Shown here piece by piece: positions 1 to 11,183 of a stretch of DNA of 64,000 nucleotides; position 1 is the stretch's first letter; the number at the start of each line of letters is the position of its first letter. This DNA comes from Phocoena phocoena (lineage: Eukaryota > Chordata > Mammalia > Artiodactyla > Phocoenidae). The translations under genes and the position numbers were made by a program. The DNA is taken from NCBI RefSeq assembly GCF_963924675.1, contig NC_089225.1, positions 107,708,313-107,772,312 on the forward strand. Reading direction: 5' to 3'. A model generated the notes under the pieces. The model searched no databases. It was not told the DNA's origin and saw nothing but the letters and a program-made list of their open reading frames with translations.

Positions 1-859
1 GTCATCATCCAGCCTGAGGGACCTCGGGAATGCACACTACCTGCCCTGCTGTAGGGGGCGCCAGACTTCCTGCTGGTTTGCCTCTTGTCTGGGAGGAGGC
101 AGTAGGCCTCCCTTCCCTGAGGAGGATGGACTAGGCAGCTCTGTTCCTGGGAGCCCTTCTCACTTAGGAAATAGGAACAAGAGACTAGGAGAAAGCCTGT
201 ACGAATTTCACAGAATTCCTACACTCTGGACTTCCCCGTATGGTTGTATGTGTCACCTGCTGAGAGTTCTTGTCACGAGTGATCTTCTTTGGAGGCAGTG
301 AGGAAGTAGGAGCTGGAAAGACTGTGCTCCCCTGGCTTAGGCTGGAGAGCCTGAGCAATAGGATGGATGGTAGTAATTTTAATGAGCAAAGAGCAGAGAC
401 GAAGGCTCTGGATCTGTTGCTGGGAAGGAAGAGAGCATGGGTGGGCGTCCTGGAGCTTACGAGTACAAGGTTCCAGCAAATCGCAGCAGCCAGGCCAAAC
501 CCTCTTCCTGGGCTCTGTTCTCACCTCTGGGAAGATCTTACCCCACCAGGCATTCACCGCAGCCCCTTTATGTTTCCCTTTGGTTTGGCTTCCTCCTCTC
601 ACAAACTTAAGTCTCCATCCTGTAAGACCTTCCTCAGCCGCCTACAGCCTCAGGAGTGTTCACACCTTCCTTTGTCCATCAGGACACCTTGAAGAGCAGT
701 CTACTTGCTGCGGCTCCTTTCCTGCTTCCCATTTATTTCTTACTCCCTCTGCTATGTGGCTTCAGAAAGTTCAGTGACACAGGTTGTCCCTGACTTCAAT
801 TCAGCAAACCATATGTGCAGTCTTTGGCTTTTCATCTACTCTTCTTTGGACTTAGGGGG
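1..859. other. Unrecognised intronic sequence
   Basis: No gene, clear repeat or simple tract was recognised. The open frames here are short, overlap one another on both strands and lack splice signals or family resemblance. Confidence 0.5.
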
Positions 860-872
860 CTCTACTTGCTCT

Positions 873-1087
873 TTTTTTTTTTTTTTTTTTTTTTTGCGGT
901 ACGCGGGCCTCTCACTGTTGTGGCCCCTCCCGTTGCGGAGCACAGGCTCCGGACGCGCAGGCTCAGCGGCCATGGCTCACGGGCCCAGCCGCTCCATAGC
1001 ACGTGGGATCTTCCCGGACCGGGGCACGAATCTGCGTCCCCTGCATCGGCAGGCGGACTCTCAACCACTGCGCCACCAGGGAAGCCC
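873..1087 (-). mobile_element. CHR SINE, minus orientation
   Basis: A poly-T run (the A-tail on the minus strand) leads into 'gcggtacgcgggcctctcac' and ends with 'gggaagccc', the reverse complement of the tRNA-like head. A perfect 13-bp target-site duplication, ctctacttgctct, flanks it at 860-872 and 1088-1100. The clean duplication and high similarity to other copies suggest a fairly young insertion. Confidence 0.93.
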
Positions 1088-1159
1088 CTCTACTTGCTCT
1101 TGGTTGTAGTTTTTGGACTACTTTTCTCTAGTTGCCTTCTTTAACTCTTCTTCTCTGCT

Positions 1160-1480
1160 CCCTCGCTTCATGGGAGTCTCCAGTCCCCTTGCTTCTGTGC
1201 TCTTCAGCCTTTGAGCTCTGTTCCCTTTGCCTGCATTGCTCTTTCCCTGGAGAGCCGTGTGGCTGAGTGGAGATCAGGTGGGTCGCTCTCTCAGTAAGGC
1301 CTTCCCTAGTCACTCTGCCTCTAATTTCTTCGCCTCCCACCCACTCTCCACCATCCTTGCTTTACTTTTTTCCTCATCACTCATCACCCACTGACGTGCT
1401 ATTGACTATCTTGTTTCTTATCTGTCCTCCCACCGTACACCGCCTGGCAGTGTGAGGCTCAGAGCAGGCGCTCAGTGAGT
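1160..1480 (+). mobile_element. L2 LINE 3' fragment, plus orientation
   Basis: The stretch reads like the L2 3' region: 'ttccctttgcctgcattgctctttccctgg', then 'aaggccttcccta', then the region around 'cttatctgtcctccca' and a decayed tail near 'gcaggcgctcagtgag'. It is heavily diverged, as expected for this ancient family. Confidence 0.6.
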
Positions 1481-1484
1481 CTCT

Positions 1485-2090
1485 GGTGGTATTCACAGGC
1501 TGCCGAGAGGAGAGGGGGTTCCCAGGCAGAGGGAAGAGTGTGTGCAAAGTCCCAGGACGCCAGATATATGGTATTTTGGAGGGAACCACACAGAACTTGA
1601 AATATCTGGACCGTGAGGTTCAAGTGGGGTGGTAGTCGTAGGTAAAGCAGGGAGGAGATCATGAATTCTTTTGTAGACCCTGCTAGAAAGTTTAGACATC
1701 ATGGAGAGTGGGTGTGGGGGGACGGACTGCAGTATTTAAACCTCAGGTTGAAGAATAAACAGGGGTGAGCCACACAGTGGGGAGGAAGAGCGTTTTAAGC
1801 TAAGGGAACAGAGTGTGTGTGGGCCCTGTGGTACAAAGACTTCGGCACCAAAAGGAACCGGAAGTCAACGTGACTGCACCGTGACGGAGTGGGAGGAGCC
1901 TGTGCCGTAGGACCGGAAAGGGGCACGCAGGCTCCCTTTCGGAGTGGGAATCTTATCTTGAGTGTAATGGGAAGCAAAGAGCTTTAAGCAGGAGAGAGTC
2001 AGGATCCAACTTGCAGGTGGGAGAGATCTGTGTGGCGGCAGTGAGGAATCTGGACTGAGCGCGGTGTTAAGATGGTCTGAGTTCTGAGAG
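1485..2090 (-). mobile_element. L2 LINE fragment, minus orientation
   Basis: Antisense L2 landmarks are present: 'ttcccaggcagagggaagag' with 'gtgcaaagtccc', and later 'gagtgtaatgggaagc' with 'ctttaagcaggagagagtca'. Boundaries are approximate. It sits tail to tail with the plus-strand L2 just before it. Confidence 0.55.
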
Positions 2091-2284
2091 GCAGCAAGTG
2101 CCCCAACCAAGGCAGAGGCCGAGGAGCCAGAACTGGAGGGAGGCAAGAGCCAGGACAGGAAATCAGGGCAGGACTTGGGGTCTGGGCCGCTGTGGGAGCC
2201 TCTTAACTGCTCTCTCGTGTCGGCCTTTTCTTCCCACAGATCGAAGCCAAGGCAGCCCTTGTAAAATGTAGATCTGATGAGGTC

Positions 2285-2815
2285 ATTCCCCCGCTCCAGT
2301 CCCTCCAAGACTTCTTGTCCTGCTGAGGATAAACACCCAAGTCCTTCCTGGGATGTACTGCTGTCTCGTTTGTTTGTTTGTTTTTTCTAATCTTCCTACT
2401 GTGGTCTCTAACTGCCTCTCCAACCTTGTTCCCCACAGTCCCTGTCTCACCTGCCCTCCAGCCAACATGGCCGTGGTGTTGTCCTCCAGACATGCCAGGC
2501 AGCTCCTGTCTCAACACTTTTGTACTTTCTCTTCCCTCTGTCCGGATCCCCCTTCTCCCAGATCCCTCACTACTCTAAGTTCTACTCAGATGTCATCTCA
2601 AGGAGGCCCTTCCTGACCACCCTATTGCCACAGTCTTCTCCCCACCCCACCACCCCCTGCTTCTCGAGTCCCTTTAAGGTACTCTTGTGGGTCTGTCCTC
2701 CTGGATGGTAAGCTTTACGAGAGAAGGGATGTCCTTTTGTTCACTGTTGAACCCTCAGTGCCCAGCACACTGTGTGTTACATAGTTGACACACCTGGAAA
2801 TGTTGGTTGAATGAG
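2285..2815 (+). mobile_element. L2 LINE 3' end, plus orientation
   Basis: Landmarks run in order: a 'gaggataaacacccaagtcc' region, 'ctactcagatgtcatctc', 'aggcccttcctgaccaccct', 'ggatggtaagctttacgaga' and the tail 'tgttggttgaatgagtgaa'. A short (GTTT)n tract lies at about 2366-2385. Divergence is high but the order is colinear. Confidence 0.7.
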
Positions 2816-2939
2816 TGAATAAGTTTGCAAACTTTTGATATTGGCAGTAGGAGAAGAATCTAGAATCTCATCTAAGTTTCTGGCTTGGGCAGTAGGCAGA
2901 ACATAATGGCATTCAATAGGAAATATTGAGGAGAGCTGG

Positions 2940-3720
2940 TTTTGGGGGGAAGGTGGTACGTTCAGAGATAAGCACATGTTGGGTTTGCAGTCCCTGAGAA
3001 TCATCCAGGTAGAAATACGAAGGAGACAAGTCAAAGGAGTTAGGGCTGGAAGTGGAGATTTGGGAGTCATCAGTACAGCCTGGGAGAGGTGGCCCAGGAG
3101 AAGTCACAGACTGAGAAGAGGACCCCGCTGGGCCCCTGGGAAGATGTGGAAAATAACCGAGAGGTGAGGCCAGGGAGCCTGGAGGCGAAGAAGAGAGAGA
3201 GGGGAGAGGGGGCAGGCAGAGCAGGCTAAATGCAGAAAAGCCACAAAGGCTGTAGGAGAGTCAGGTAAGAGAACTGGGAAGTCTTTGGGTTTGGCAACCA
3301 GGAGATCATTGACGACCTTGAGAGACTAGTGTCAGTGGCTTTGAGGAGGGGAAGCCAGACTGCAGGTGGTGGAGAAGGGAGTGGAAAACAGGAATGGAGG
3401 TGGCTTTCCATAAGAAGCTTGGCTATGAAACCTATGAGTGGCAGGGAGGACAGGACAGCTTGGAGAAGGAGAAGCTGAAAATATAGGAGTGAGAGGAGCT
3501 GACAATTTTGCAAGGTCTTGAAGAAGAAGATGGGAGTGAATTCAGGGTATAAGTGGAAAGTGAGGTCAAGACATGGAGGGTAAACACCTCTTCCCTTGAG
3601 GCAGAGAAGCAAGACGTAGGGAATGGGCGGCTGCTGAGTATTAACCCTGGATAATACCCACTTCAGCTGTGAGAGGAAGCGGCCCTCCTGCTGAGGGCAG
3701 ATGGGGAAGGGGCTGTGTAC
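2940..3720 (-). mobile_element. L2 LINE fragment, minus orientation
   Basis: Antisense L2 wording is seen in 'agagatttgggagtcatcag'-like text near 3055 and in the purine-rich 'ggagaagggagtgg' stretches that follow. The interval is G/A-rich with no coding signal. Boundaries are uncertain. Confidence 0.5.
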
Positions 3721-4049
3721 GGGGAGCAGGGGATAGTGAAAGGGCTTGGATGGGGGAGCTGACCAGAAACCGATCATGCAAGGCCTTCCCAAACACTGTT
3801 CATGTGTGCTGAATTGGAATACTACCAAGCCTGGGTGATTTTCTTTAGCCTTCTAGGTGTGGGAGCAGAAGTTGCAATGATACAAATTTGGGGGTTTGCT
3901 GAGAGGGAGAACGTGGTGGGCACCAGGACAAGGATGCTGGGACCTTGCTTCCCCTCTCAACCTGTTTCTTCTCCATCCTCTACTTTTATAAAGACATCAT
4001 CACCTACCACCTAGTCAACCAAAGTTTTCTTTAAAAAAGGGAATCCTGG

Positions 4050-4261
4050 GGCTTCCCTGGTGGCGCAGTGGTTGAGAGTCCGCCTGCCGATGCAGGGGAC
4101 ACAGGTTTGTGCCCCGGTCCGGGAAGATCCCACATGCCGTGGAGCAGCTGGGCCCATGAGCCATGGCCGCTGAGCCTGCGCGTCTGGAGCCTGTGTTCCA
4201 CAACGGGAGAGGCCACAACAGTGAGAGGCCCGCGTACTGCAAAAAAAATAAATAAATAAAT
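4050..4261 (+). mobile_element. CHR SINE, plus orientation
   Basis: This is a complete short-type CHR copy from 'ggcttccctggtggcgcagt' to a tail of A8 followed by (TAAA)n. It is bounded by a perfect 16-bp duplication, aaaaagggaatcctgg, at 4034-4049 and 4262-4277. The perfect duplication argues for a recent insertion. Confidence 0.95.
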
Positions 4262-4390
4262 AAAAAGGGAATCCTGGAATCACATTTGATTCCTCCTCTT
4301 CCTCTTAGCACTGTTGTCATGGCCTTGTCAATGATCTCCCCTCCCCTGCTGTGCGCCCTCTACCTTGCTGCCCAGTTAGCTTTCTTTTCT

Positions 4391-4600
4391 TTTCTTTTTT
4401 TTTTTTTGTGGTACGTGGGCCTCTCACCGTTGTGGCCTCTCCTGTTGCGGAGCACAGGCTCCGGACGCGCAGGCTCAGCGGCCATGGCTCACGGGCCCAG
4501 CCGCTCTGTGGCATGTGGGATCCTCCCGGACCGGGACACGGAACCCGTGTCCCCTGCATCGGCAGGCAGACTCTCAACCACTGCGCCACCAGGGAAGCCC
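4391..4600 (-). mobile_element. CHR SINE, minus orientation
   Basis: A poly-T tail leads into 'gtggtacgtgggcctctcac' and ends 'agggaagccc'. Flanks share 'agtt...ttcttt' on both sides (around 4375 and 4601), an imperfect duplication. It lies only about 115 bp beyond another CHR copy in the opposite orientation. Confidence 0.92.
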
Positions 4601-4624
4601 AGTTTTCTTTTATGTACACACGAA

Positions 4625-5160
4625 GACCAGATCATGTCACTTTTCTGCTTGAAAATCTTCTCGTACCTACAGAATGGTCCACATTTCTTAGCAGAGCTTT
4701 GTTATCAAAGTCCTTTAAGATTAGTTCCCCAGCCCCCTCTTCCACCTTCCCCACCTCCCAATGCCACTTCGACCAACACACAGACACACACACACAGACA
4801 CACACGCCGCACGCGCCCCTAATGGTGTCTGGCCACTCCAGGCTTTGCATATCCACTTCACTCTACCCTGCCTCCCAGCCTCTGCCTGCCCTTTGCCCTC
4901 CAGTTAGAATGCCTGGCCTCCCTTCCTACTTCTGTGTCAGAATTTCGTTCAACAGCAAGATGAAACCTCTGCGGAGCTTTCCTTTCCTCCTGGCAGAATG
5001 AACTGTCCCTATCCTATCAGCATATTTTCTTCATGTGCCTAATGCAGCAGTAAATATCATTGCTTGTGGATTTAATTCACCTTTTTGCTTGTTTCCTAAA
5101 AGCAGGGCAGTCCTTGGACATCTCTATATCCTGAGTGTCATGCATGGTACCCTGCATTTG
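4625..5160 (+). mobile_element. L2 LINE fragment, plus orientation, with a (CA)n tract
   Basis: The sequence 'catgtcacttttctgcttga' followed by 'gccctttgccctccagttag' and 'ggaca tctctatatcctgagtg' fits the L2 3' region in the sense orientation. It is interrupted by a short (CA)n microsatellite at about 4776-4804. Confidence 0.5.
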
Positions 5161-6098
5161 AAAATCGCTTGATCTAATCGGTCTAACCAGGCATCTTGTT
5201 ACAAACTTTTAGCGTTTCACTCCTGTTTCTTACCTCGCCCTTTTTATTTCCACCGTGCTTCGACCCTTAGGTTTGTGGGTTGTTTATGGGCTTTTATGCT
5301 GACCTATTAGCTTACACTGCATGCCCTCCTACAATGTCTACTTCTTTAGAATTAGGTGTACCTTTCCCTCATCACAATCATGGTTTTCAGTCCATCTCCT
5401 CATGTCTCAGTGATACTGTAAGATAACTGAATTATGTATTATGATCATGACATCTGGTCCTGCAGCTCTGTGAGTTTGCATATCTGAGGCTCAATTCTTC
5501 CCCATTATTTTCTTTCATGAGTCTCTTCTATAGCCTGCAGTACTCTTCTCACCGCATACCTACAGGCTTCCACAGCAAGTTGTTTATTGGTTTTATTTGT
5601 CATTTTTATTGTCATTTTTATCCGTCTCCCTCCTGTCTGTATCCTTGCCATTTCCAAATTCAGTGAGTGCTAATTTTCTGATAAAATTTACTTATTGAAT
5701 GAACCTTAACATGGTAGTGAAGGACAATAACAACAACAAAAAACCAATTTATGATGCAAACGCCAGAACTTTTCTTCCTTTAATTATTTTGGCAAACAGG
5801 CTTGCTGGTTGAGAAAAGGCTTTTTAACAACCAAGTACATCTTCGATGGCAATACGGTCATCTGTTAGTTTGGAGAAATAGAAAAGTTGGTATTACAAAA
5901 ACCCAAGTGTTCCTTTGTTAGCAGATAGATCTTAATTAATAGCATGTTGAGACATCGGAAATTGAAAAAGTTTGTTTTTTATTACCCTCTGTTGGAAGTG
6001 TTTGGAGGTTAGGTTGGTATAGGGAGGTAATGCCAAGGTAATTCCAGAATGTAGAAGTCAGGTGACGTTTTGAGAATGCAAATCAACTTTTTCGAAAA
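5161..6098. other. Unrecognised intronic sequence
   Basis: This AT-rich stretch has no open frame of note, no splice-flanked exon and no repeat that could be named by eye. Confidence 0.5.
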
Positions 6099-7153
6099 TT
6101 CATTTAATTTTATTTTATTGAAGTATAGTTGATTTATAATGTCATATTAGCTTTAGGTGTGCAGCACGGTGATTCATTTATACGTGTGTGTGTGCGTGTG
6201 TGTGTGTGTGTGCGTGTGCGTGTGTGTGTGTGCGTGCGTGTGTGTGTGCGTGCGTGTGTGCGTGTATGTATATTCTTTGTGATTCATTTATACGTGTGTG
6301 TGTGCGTGCGTGCGTGCGTGCGTGCGTGTGTGTGCGTGCGTGCGTGCGTGTGTGTGTGTGCGTGCGTGCGTGCGTGTGTGTGTGTGCGTGCGTGCGTGTG
6401 TGTGTGTATGTATATTCTTTGTGATTCATTTATACATGCGTGTGTGTGCGTGCGTGTGTGTGTGTGTGCGTGCGCGTGCGTGTGTGCGTGTGTGTGTGCG
6501 TGCGTGCGCGTGCGTGTGTGTGTGTGCGTGCGTGCGTGCGTGTGTGTGTGTGCGTGTGTGTGTGCGTGCGTGTGTGTATGTATATTCTTTGTGATTCATT
6601 TATACATGCGTGTGTGTGCGTGCGTGCGTGCATGCATGTGTGTATGTATATTCTTTTTCAGATTATCTTACCTTATAGGTTATTACAAAATATTGAGTAC
6701 AGGTCCCTGTTGGTTATCAATTTTATATATAGTAGTATGTATGTGTTACTCCCAACTTCCTAATTTATCCCTCCCCCTCCTTTCCCCTTTGGAAACCATA
6801 AGTTTGTTTTCTTTGTCTGTGGGTCTGTTTCTGTTTTGTAAATATGTTCATTTGTATCTTTTTTTTTTTTTTTTAGGTTCCACATATAAGTGATATCGTA
6901 TGATATTTGTCTTTCTCTGTCTGGCTTACTTCACTTAGTATGATAATCTCTCTCTAGGTCCATCCATGTTGCTGCAAATGGCATTATTTCATTTCTTTTT
7001 CATGGCTGAATAATATTCCATTGTATATATGTACCACATCTTCTTTATCTGTTCATCTGTTTGTGGATATTTAGGTTGCTTCCGTTTCTTGGCTGTTGTA
7101 AATAGTGCTGCAGTGAACACTGGGATGCATATATCTTTCTGAATTATAGTTTA
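6099..7153 (-). mobile_element. L1 3' region, minus orientation
   Basis: The left end, 'ttattgaagtatagttgatt', is the antisense of the artiodactyl/cetacean L1 3' end. The right part ('catggctgaataatattcca', 'ttgctgcaaatggcattatt', 'ctgcagtgaacactgggatg') is antisense L1 3'-terminal sequence. The TG/CG array at 6182-6655 is embedded in it, at the place where these L1s normally carry a short TA/TG tract. Confidence 0.85.
6182..6655. repeat. Higher-order TG/CG array inside L1
   Basis: Four blocks of alternating TG and CG dinucleotides (about 6182-6263, 6294-6404, 6437-6572 and 6606-6639) are separated by near-identical spacers. Each spacer reads 'tgtatgtatattctttgtga' followed by 'ttcatttatac'. 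The spacer is L1 sequence, so the L1 segment and its dinucleotide tract have been tandemly duplicated and have diverged in length. The whole array alternates purine and pyrimidine. Cys/Val/Arg-rich open frames cross it on both strands and are artefacts of composition. Confidence 0.9.
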
Positions 7154-7739
7154 AGACTGGAAATCAACTTTACATGGTTATCTGTAGATTTTCCTCTTGC
7201 CTGGAGATCTGTAAAACATCAGGTAGAATTTGCTATTTTAGTTTGTATAAGGCTGAAACAGAATGTATGGTAGTGGTTTTAATCTCTTTAGAGTCACAGT
7301 CTCTCCTCAGAAAAAAATGCACAAATGTGTATATACACTATATTTTGCATAGGGCTTACATTTCCAGTAATATCATAGAATGGATAGCCTGAAGAACTCT
7401 TCTTCAATAAAACTCTTTAAAATGATGCATCTTTTAGAAATGTATGGCCGAGCTGGCAAGAAAGGTCTTTCCAGCCCTTGGAAGCCAGGAATGAAACAAG
7501 AGCAGATAACCAAAGAAAGACGTATGTGCCAAAGCAGCTAATGGTATCTTCTAATGTCTAGTGACCCAGAAAGTTTGCTCAGGACCTGAATTAATACTAC
7601 CTGCATGGCCCATAAAATTCCAAGCCAAGTATCTAGTTTAAAGTGGCACCAAATGGACAATGTTTGTAGAAACCAGTCAGAATCATAAGCATATCCTTTC
7701 CAGAAGAATTAGCTCTTAACCAAAGCCTTAAAGATTTGC
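7154..7739. other. Unrecognised intronic sequence
   Basis: No gene or confidently named repeat was seen. Weak L1-like A-rich composition is present towards the right. Confidence 0.45.
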
Positions 7740-7890
7740 CAAAGATAAAAGTTCTAGTAAAAGTAAACATACAGAAAAGTTATGAAACATGCAAGGGTGC
7801 AGCTAAAGCAATACTTAGAGGAAATTTTCTAGCTTTAAGTGCTTATAATAAAAAGGGAGAAAGTTTAAAAAATTGAGCCTATAAAGATTA
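7740..7890 (+). mobile_element. L1 ORF2 fragment, plus orientation
   Basis: The sequence 'cagctaaagcaatacttaga' followed by 'ggaaattttctagctttaag' matches the ORF2 stretch downstream of the endonuclease domain in old L1s. It is short, diverged and non-coding. Confidence 0.55.
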
Positions 7891-8459
7891 GCTTCACAAA
7901 ATGTTCAGAGATAATGGGAAGGGAGAAGATGACTTGCTACAAGAACATAATTGTGGGTACAAGTACTGAATCAAAATGTGAGCATTATCTATTATAACTG
8001 TAGCAGTAGAAGCTCCCTCTACTCACCAAAGAAACACACAAGACAAATAACCAAACTCTGTAATGCATGTCATAGTAAAACACATAATTCATTTACTTGA
8101 ATAACAAAAATTCCTGTTTCCACTTTTGGCCCTGCCAAAATGTAAATCTTAAAAAGTAGAAACAAAATATCAAACATTGCTCTTAGATCTCATTTTCATT
8201 TTTATGGTATTAGAGTGCTATTAATTGTCAAATTAAGGTCTTTTTCGAAAAATCATCAATGTTTGAAAAACATTTGGCATGTTAATTCTGTTATAACTGA
8301 ATTGGGAACATATAAAGATACACTTTTTAATATTCAGTTTCTGTGTTATTTTGTATTTTATATCATATATGTTATAGTGTTCATGTTCCATAAGTGTTTC
8401 AAATATCCTTTAAATAATAATAGAGATACAGTAAATAACTTCCAAAGTGGTAGAGAGCA

Positions 8460-9180
8460 CAGGACATATAAAAAGCACATATTAAAGTACCAAAAAAGAA
8501 TTAATAAGCACATCACATTTAACTCTGCAGTTAAAAAACAAAGACTGTTAGACTGGAGAAATCTAGCTATATGCTGTTTATAACCACACACTTAAAACAG
8601 GAAGATGCAAAGATTAAATGTAAAAAGGTGGGAAAAGCTATACCAGTAAGTACTAAGCAAAAGAAAGCTAGCATATTTTTATGATGTCTGACAAATAGCT
8701 TTTAAGGTAGAAAACATTACTAAATATATAGAGAGTCTCTAAATGATGATTAGAAGGATCAGCTCATTAGAAAAGGTAGTGTCTAAACATATTACCAAGT
8801 GCTATAGCTTCAAAATACATATTAAAACAACAGTTGACAGAAATATGAGGAGAGCTTGATAAATTCGTCATCATAGTGGGTTAATTTAATATGCCTTTCC
8901 CGGGAAATGATAGTTCAAACAGACCAGAAATTCAGTAAAACTACAGAAAATTTGAACAGCACGGTTAGCAAGCTAGCTCTAATAACCAATAACTAAGTAT
9001 AATACCCAGAAATGAAGATTACACAGTGTTCTCAAGTGTTTCTCAAGAGAAAACATATATAAAAATTGACTTTGTATTAAAGCATTAAGCATATTTCAAA
9101 AAGTCATTGGTATCATACAGATCGTGTTCTTGGGTCACAATACGGTTAAATGAGAATAAGTGCACAAACATTTTTAACTT
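8460..9180 (+). mobile_element. L1 ORF2 endonuclease-region fragment, plus orientation
   Basis: Landmarks in order are 'aaacaaagactgttagactg', 'atatgctgtttataaccaca', 'gcttcaaaatacatattaaa', 'atcatagtgggttaatttaa' and 'tcatacagatcgtgttct'. These follow the early ORF2 (endonuclease) part of old mammalian L1s. Many stops and indels are present. It lies after, not before, the later-ORF2 fragment at 7740-7890. Confidence 0.65.
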
Positions 9181-11028
9181 AAGAAAAATTGAGTATGTTT
9201 AGAAATCTTAGATACCTTCTGTTACCCTCTGCCAGATTAGTGGCCAGATGAATGGCCTAAATCAGAATATACTTGATGTCATGTTTCCTTAATGCTTGAA
9301 GGTTGAGTGAGTTACCTATTTCCTCATGGCTGAGTTTACCTCTGTCATTGCCTTCCACACGAAATACCCCTTACATAGGACTTTAGGTTTCTACCCCTGC
9401 TTCTTTCCTCATACTACCCAGGAGTACCTAACTCTGAAATATGATCCATGTTGACCTACAGGCTATTCACCAGAGAGCCAAGAATGGTTGAAAGCCTTTA
9501 TTACAAAGATACCATCAAAAAGGAAACTACCTTGTCTAATAAAAGAAACTCAGATTACCAGAGATTAGCAGGAGAGGAATGATTCCCGAGTGGGGAGGAC
9601 AGCTGGACCACATGGATAGTCTCTATTTGTACATCCCCTTCCTCCTTACTAACCACGACTCCCTCTGCCCACTGACCTGGGTGCTGAGAGGACTTGTCAT
9701 CACTTTGGTCCAAGTATGGTACCCATAATCCTTTGCTTAGTACCTCAAGCACAACTGAGACTAGACTTTTGAACAGGACTTTACTTAAACCTTAAGAGGG
9801 TAGCAAAAGGAAGAGCAACGGAGAGTAACAAAGCATCAAGAAGTGTCCTGCTTTCCACTGCTCCCAGATCCAGGCCCACCTAGGTTCTGACCTGTCCCCA
9901 CACTGAGCATCACCCGGGTGCCCACACCTCAACATCTGCCCTTCAGAAGTCTAGACCTAAGAGCTTCTGGAAAGACACCTTGGCCTCCTTCTTTCATTTG
10001 GCACTTCCCATCTGAGGACGTGCCCCTTCCCAGAAAGAGTAACATTAGGAAGGTTCATTTCCTTTAGAGAAGCATATGCCTATGTCTCACCCTGCAAGCC
10101 CCAACACGAGAATTGTCTTGCCAGTGCACTACAGTGGCGGTGTAATTGCTGTACACTAACAGAAGCCAGAGATCATTTGGCTACACATCTAGTAGGAGAC
10201 CTAGTCTGCTCCTCTCCTGCCACACACATAGCACTGGCCCCTGAGGTGACTTAAAGCATTACATCACTTTGTGCTCTGCACCACTTCTAACCGTGCACAG
10301 GGTATCTTATTGCAAAGGACTCTTTGCAATCCTTAACTCAGGTGGGACCCCACCTTATACCCCATGCCCACACAAACTCCCTGTTGACCAGGGATAGAAA
10401 GACTGAATCCTAGGCTCTTGTCACTTAGGTCATTGCGTGGGGAAATAGGCTTTACAATCCAGTCTTACTTTAAGCCCCATGGGGAGAGCATCACGGCCCT
10501 TTGCTATATGGACCTGCTGGAATTCCATTTCTGTCCTGCCTTGCAGGAGGGCCAAGGGGGCAGATACACGTATAGAGATGTAAATCCTGTATGTTCTCCT
10601 GTTCTCCCGAGACCCTCAGGAGGCAGCCTGGCGCTTGCCTGCCCTTTTTGTACTGGACCACTCCTTTCAACCATTCTTCTCACCTTGAGTTGTCTTCCTC
10701 AGCTTTCTAGCTACTGGTCTTGCAGTTGATCTCTCGTGTCAGGCCTTCTCTAGCCTTTCGGAATTTGACTTCATCTCAGACTCAGTACCTTAATTTAAAC
10801 CCCCAGATTCAGCTCCTCATATTTTCTTAGCCCATTGGTTATGCTTTTCCCTGTTTCGTTCACTTCAACAAACTGAACCCTGAAGTACCGTGTTTCAAAG
10901 GGATGGCCTTCCTAAATATCGAATACTATAGTGTAAGAGGCAACTCACACTTATTCAATAATTAGGAAATTTTAATCTGTTAGCTGTTAGAAACATATGC
11001 CCACATGTAGGTTAAAAATAAGATTTAT
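9181..11028. other. Unrecognised intronic sequence
   Basis: This 1.8-kb stretch has no repeat that could be named and no supported gene. The 103-codon open frame at 10418-10729 lacks any family resemblance or flanking splice pattern and is treated as chance. Confidence 0.5.
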
Positions 11029-11183
11029 GGGAATTCCCTGGTAGTCCAGTGGTTAGGACTCGGTTCTCTCACTGCCAGGGCCCCGGGTTCGATCCCTGGT
11101 AGGGGAAGTAAGATCCTGCAAGCCATGTAGCGTGGCCAAAACAAGAAAACAAACAAAAAGCAAAAAAGCAAAACAAAAAAAAC
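11029..11183 (+). mobile_element. tRNA-derived SINE of the CHR superfamily, short type
   Basis: The head 'gggaattccctggtagtcca' followed by 'gtggttaggactcggttctc' and a box-B-like 'gggttcgatccctggt' marks a tRNA-derived SINE distinct from the main CHR copies. It ends in an A-rich tail with scattered C and G, consistent with an older insertion. Confidence 0.8.

Noticed and set aside
6182..6655. Regularly spaced repeats separated by variable blocks, superficially like a CRISPR array.
   Set aside because: The 'spacers' are TG/CG microsatellite of uneven length, the 'repeats' are L1 sequence, and the genome is mammalian.
6129..6893. A 254-codon open frame and its overlapping partners rich in Cys, Val and Arg.
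   Set aside because: The frames are a by-product of the TG/CG array, are open on both strands at once and run into antisense L1 sequence.
11029..11110. A tRNA gene suggested by box-B-like 'ggttcgatccctgg'.
   Set aside because: No cloverleaf or acceptor stem is complete, and the sequence continues into an A-tail, as in tRNA-derived SINEs.
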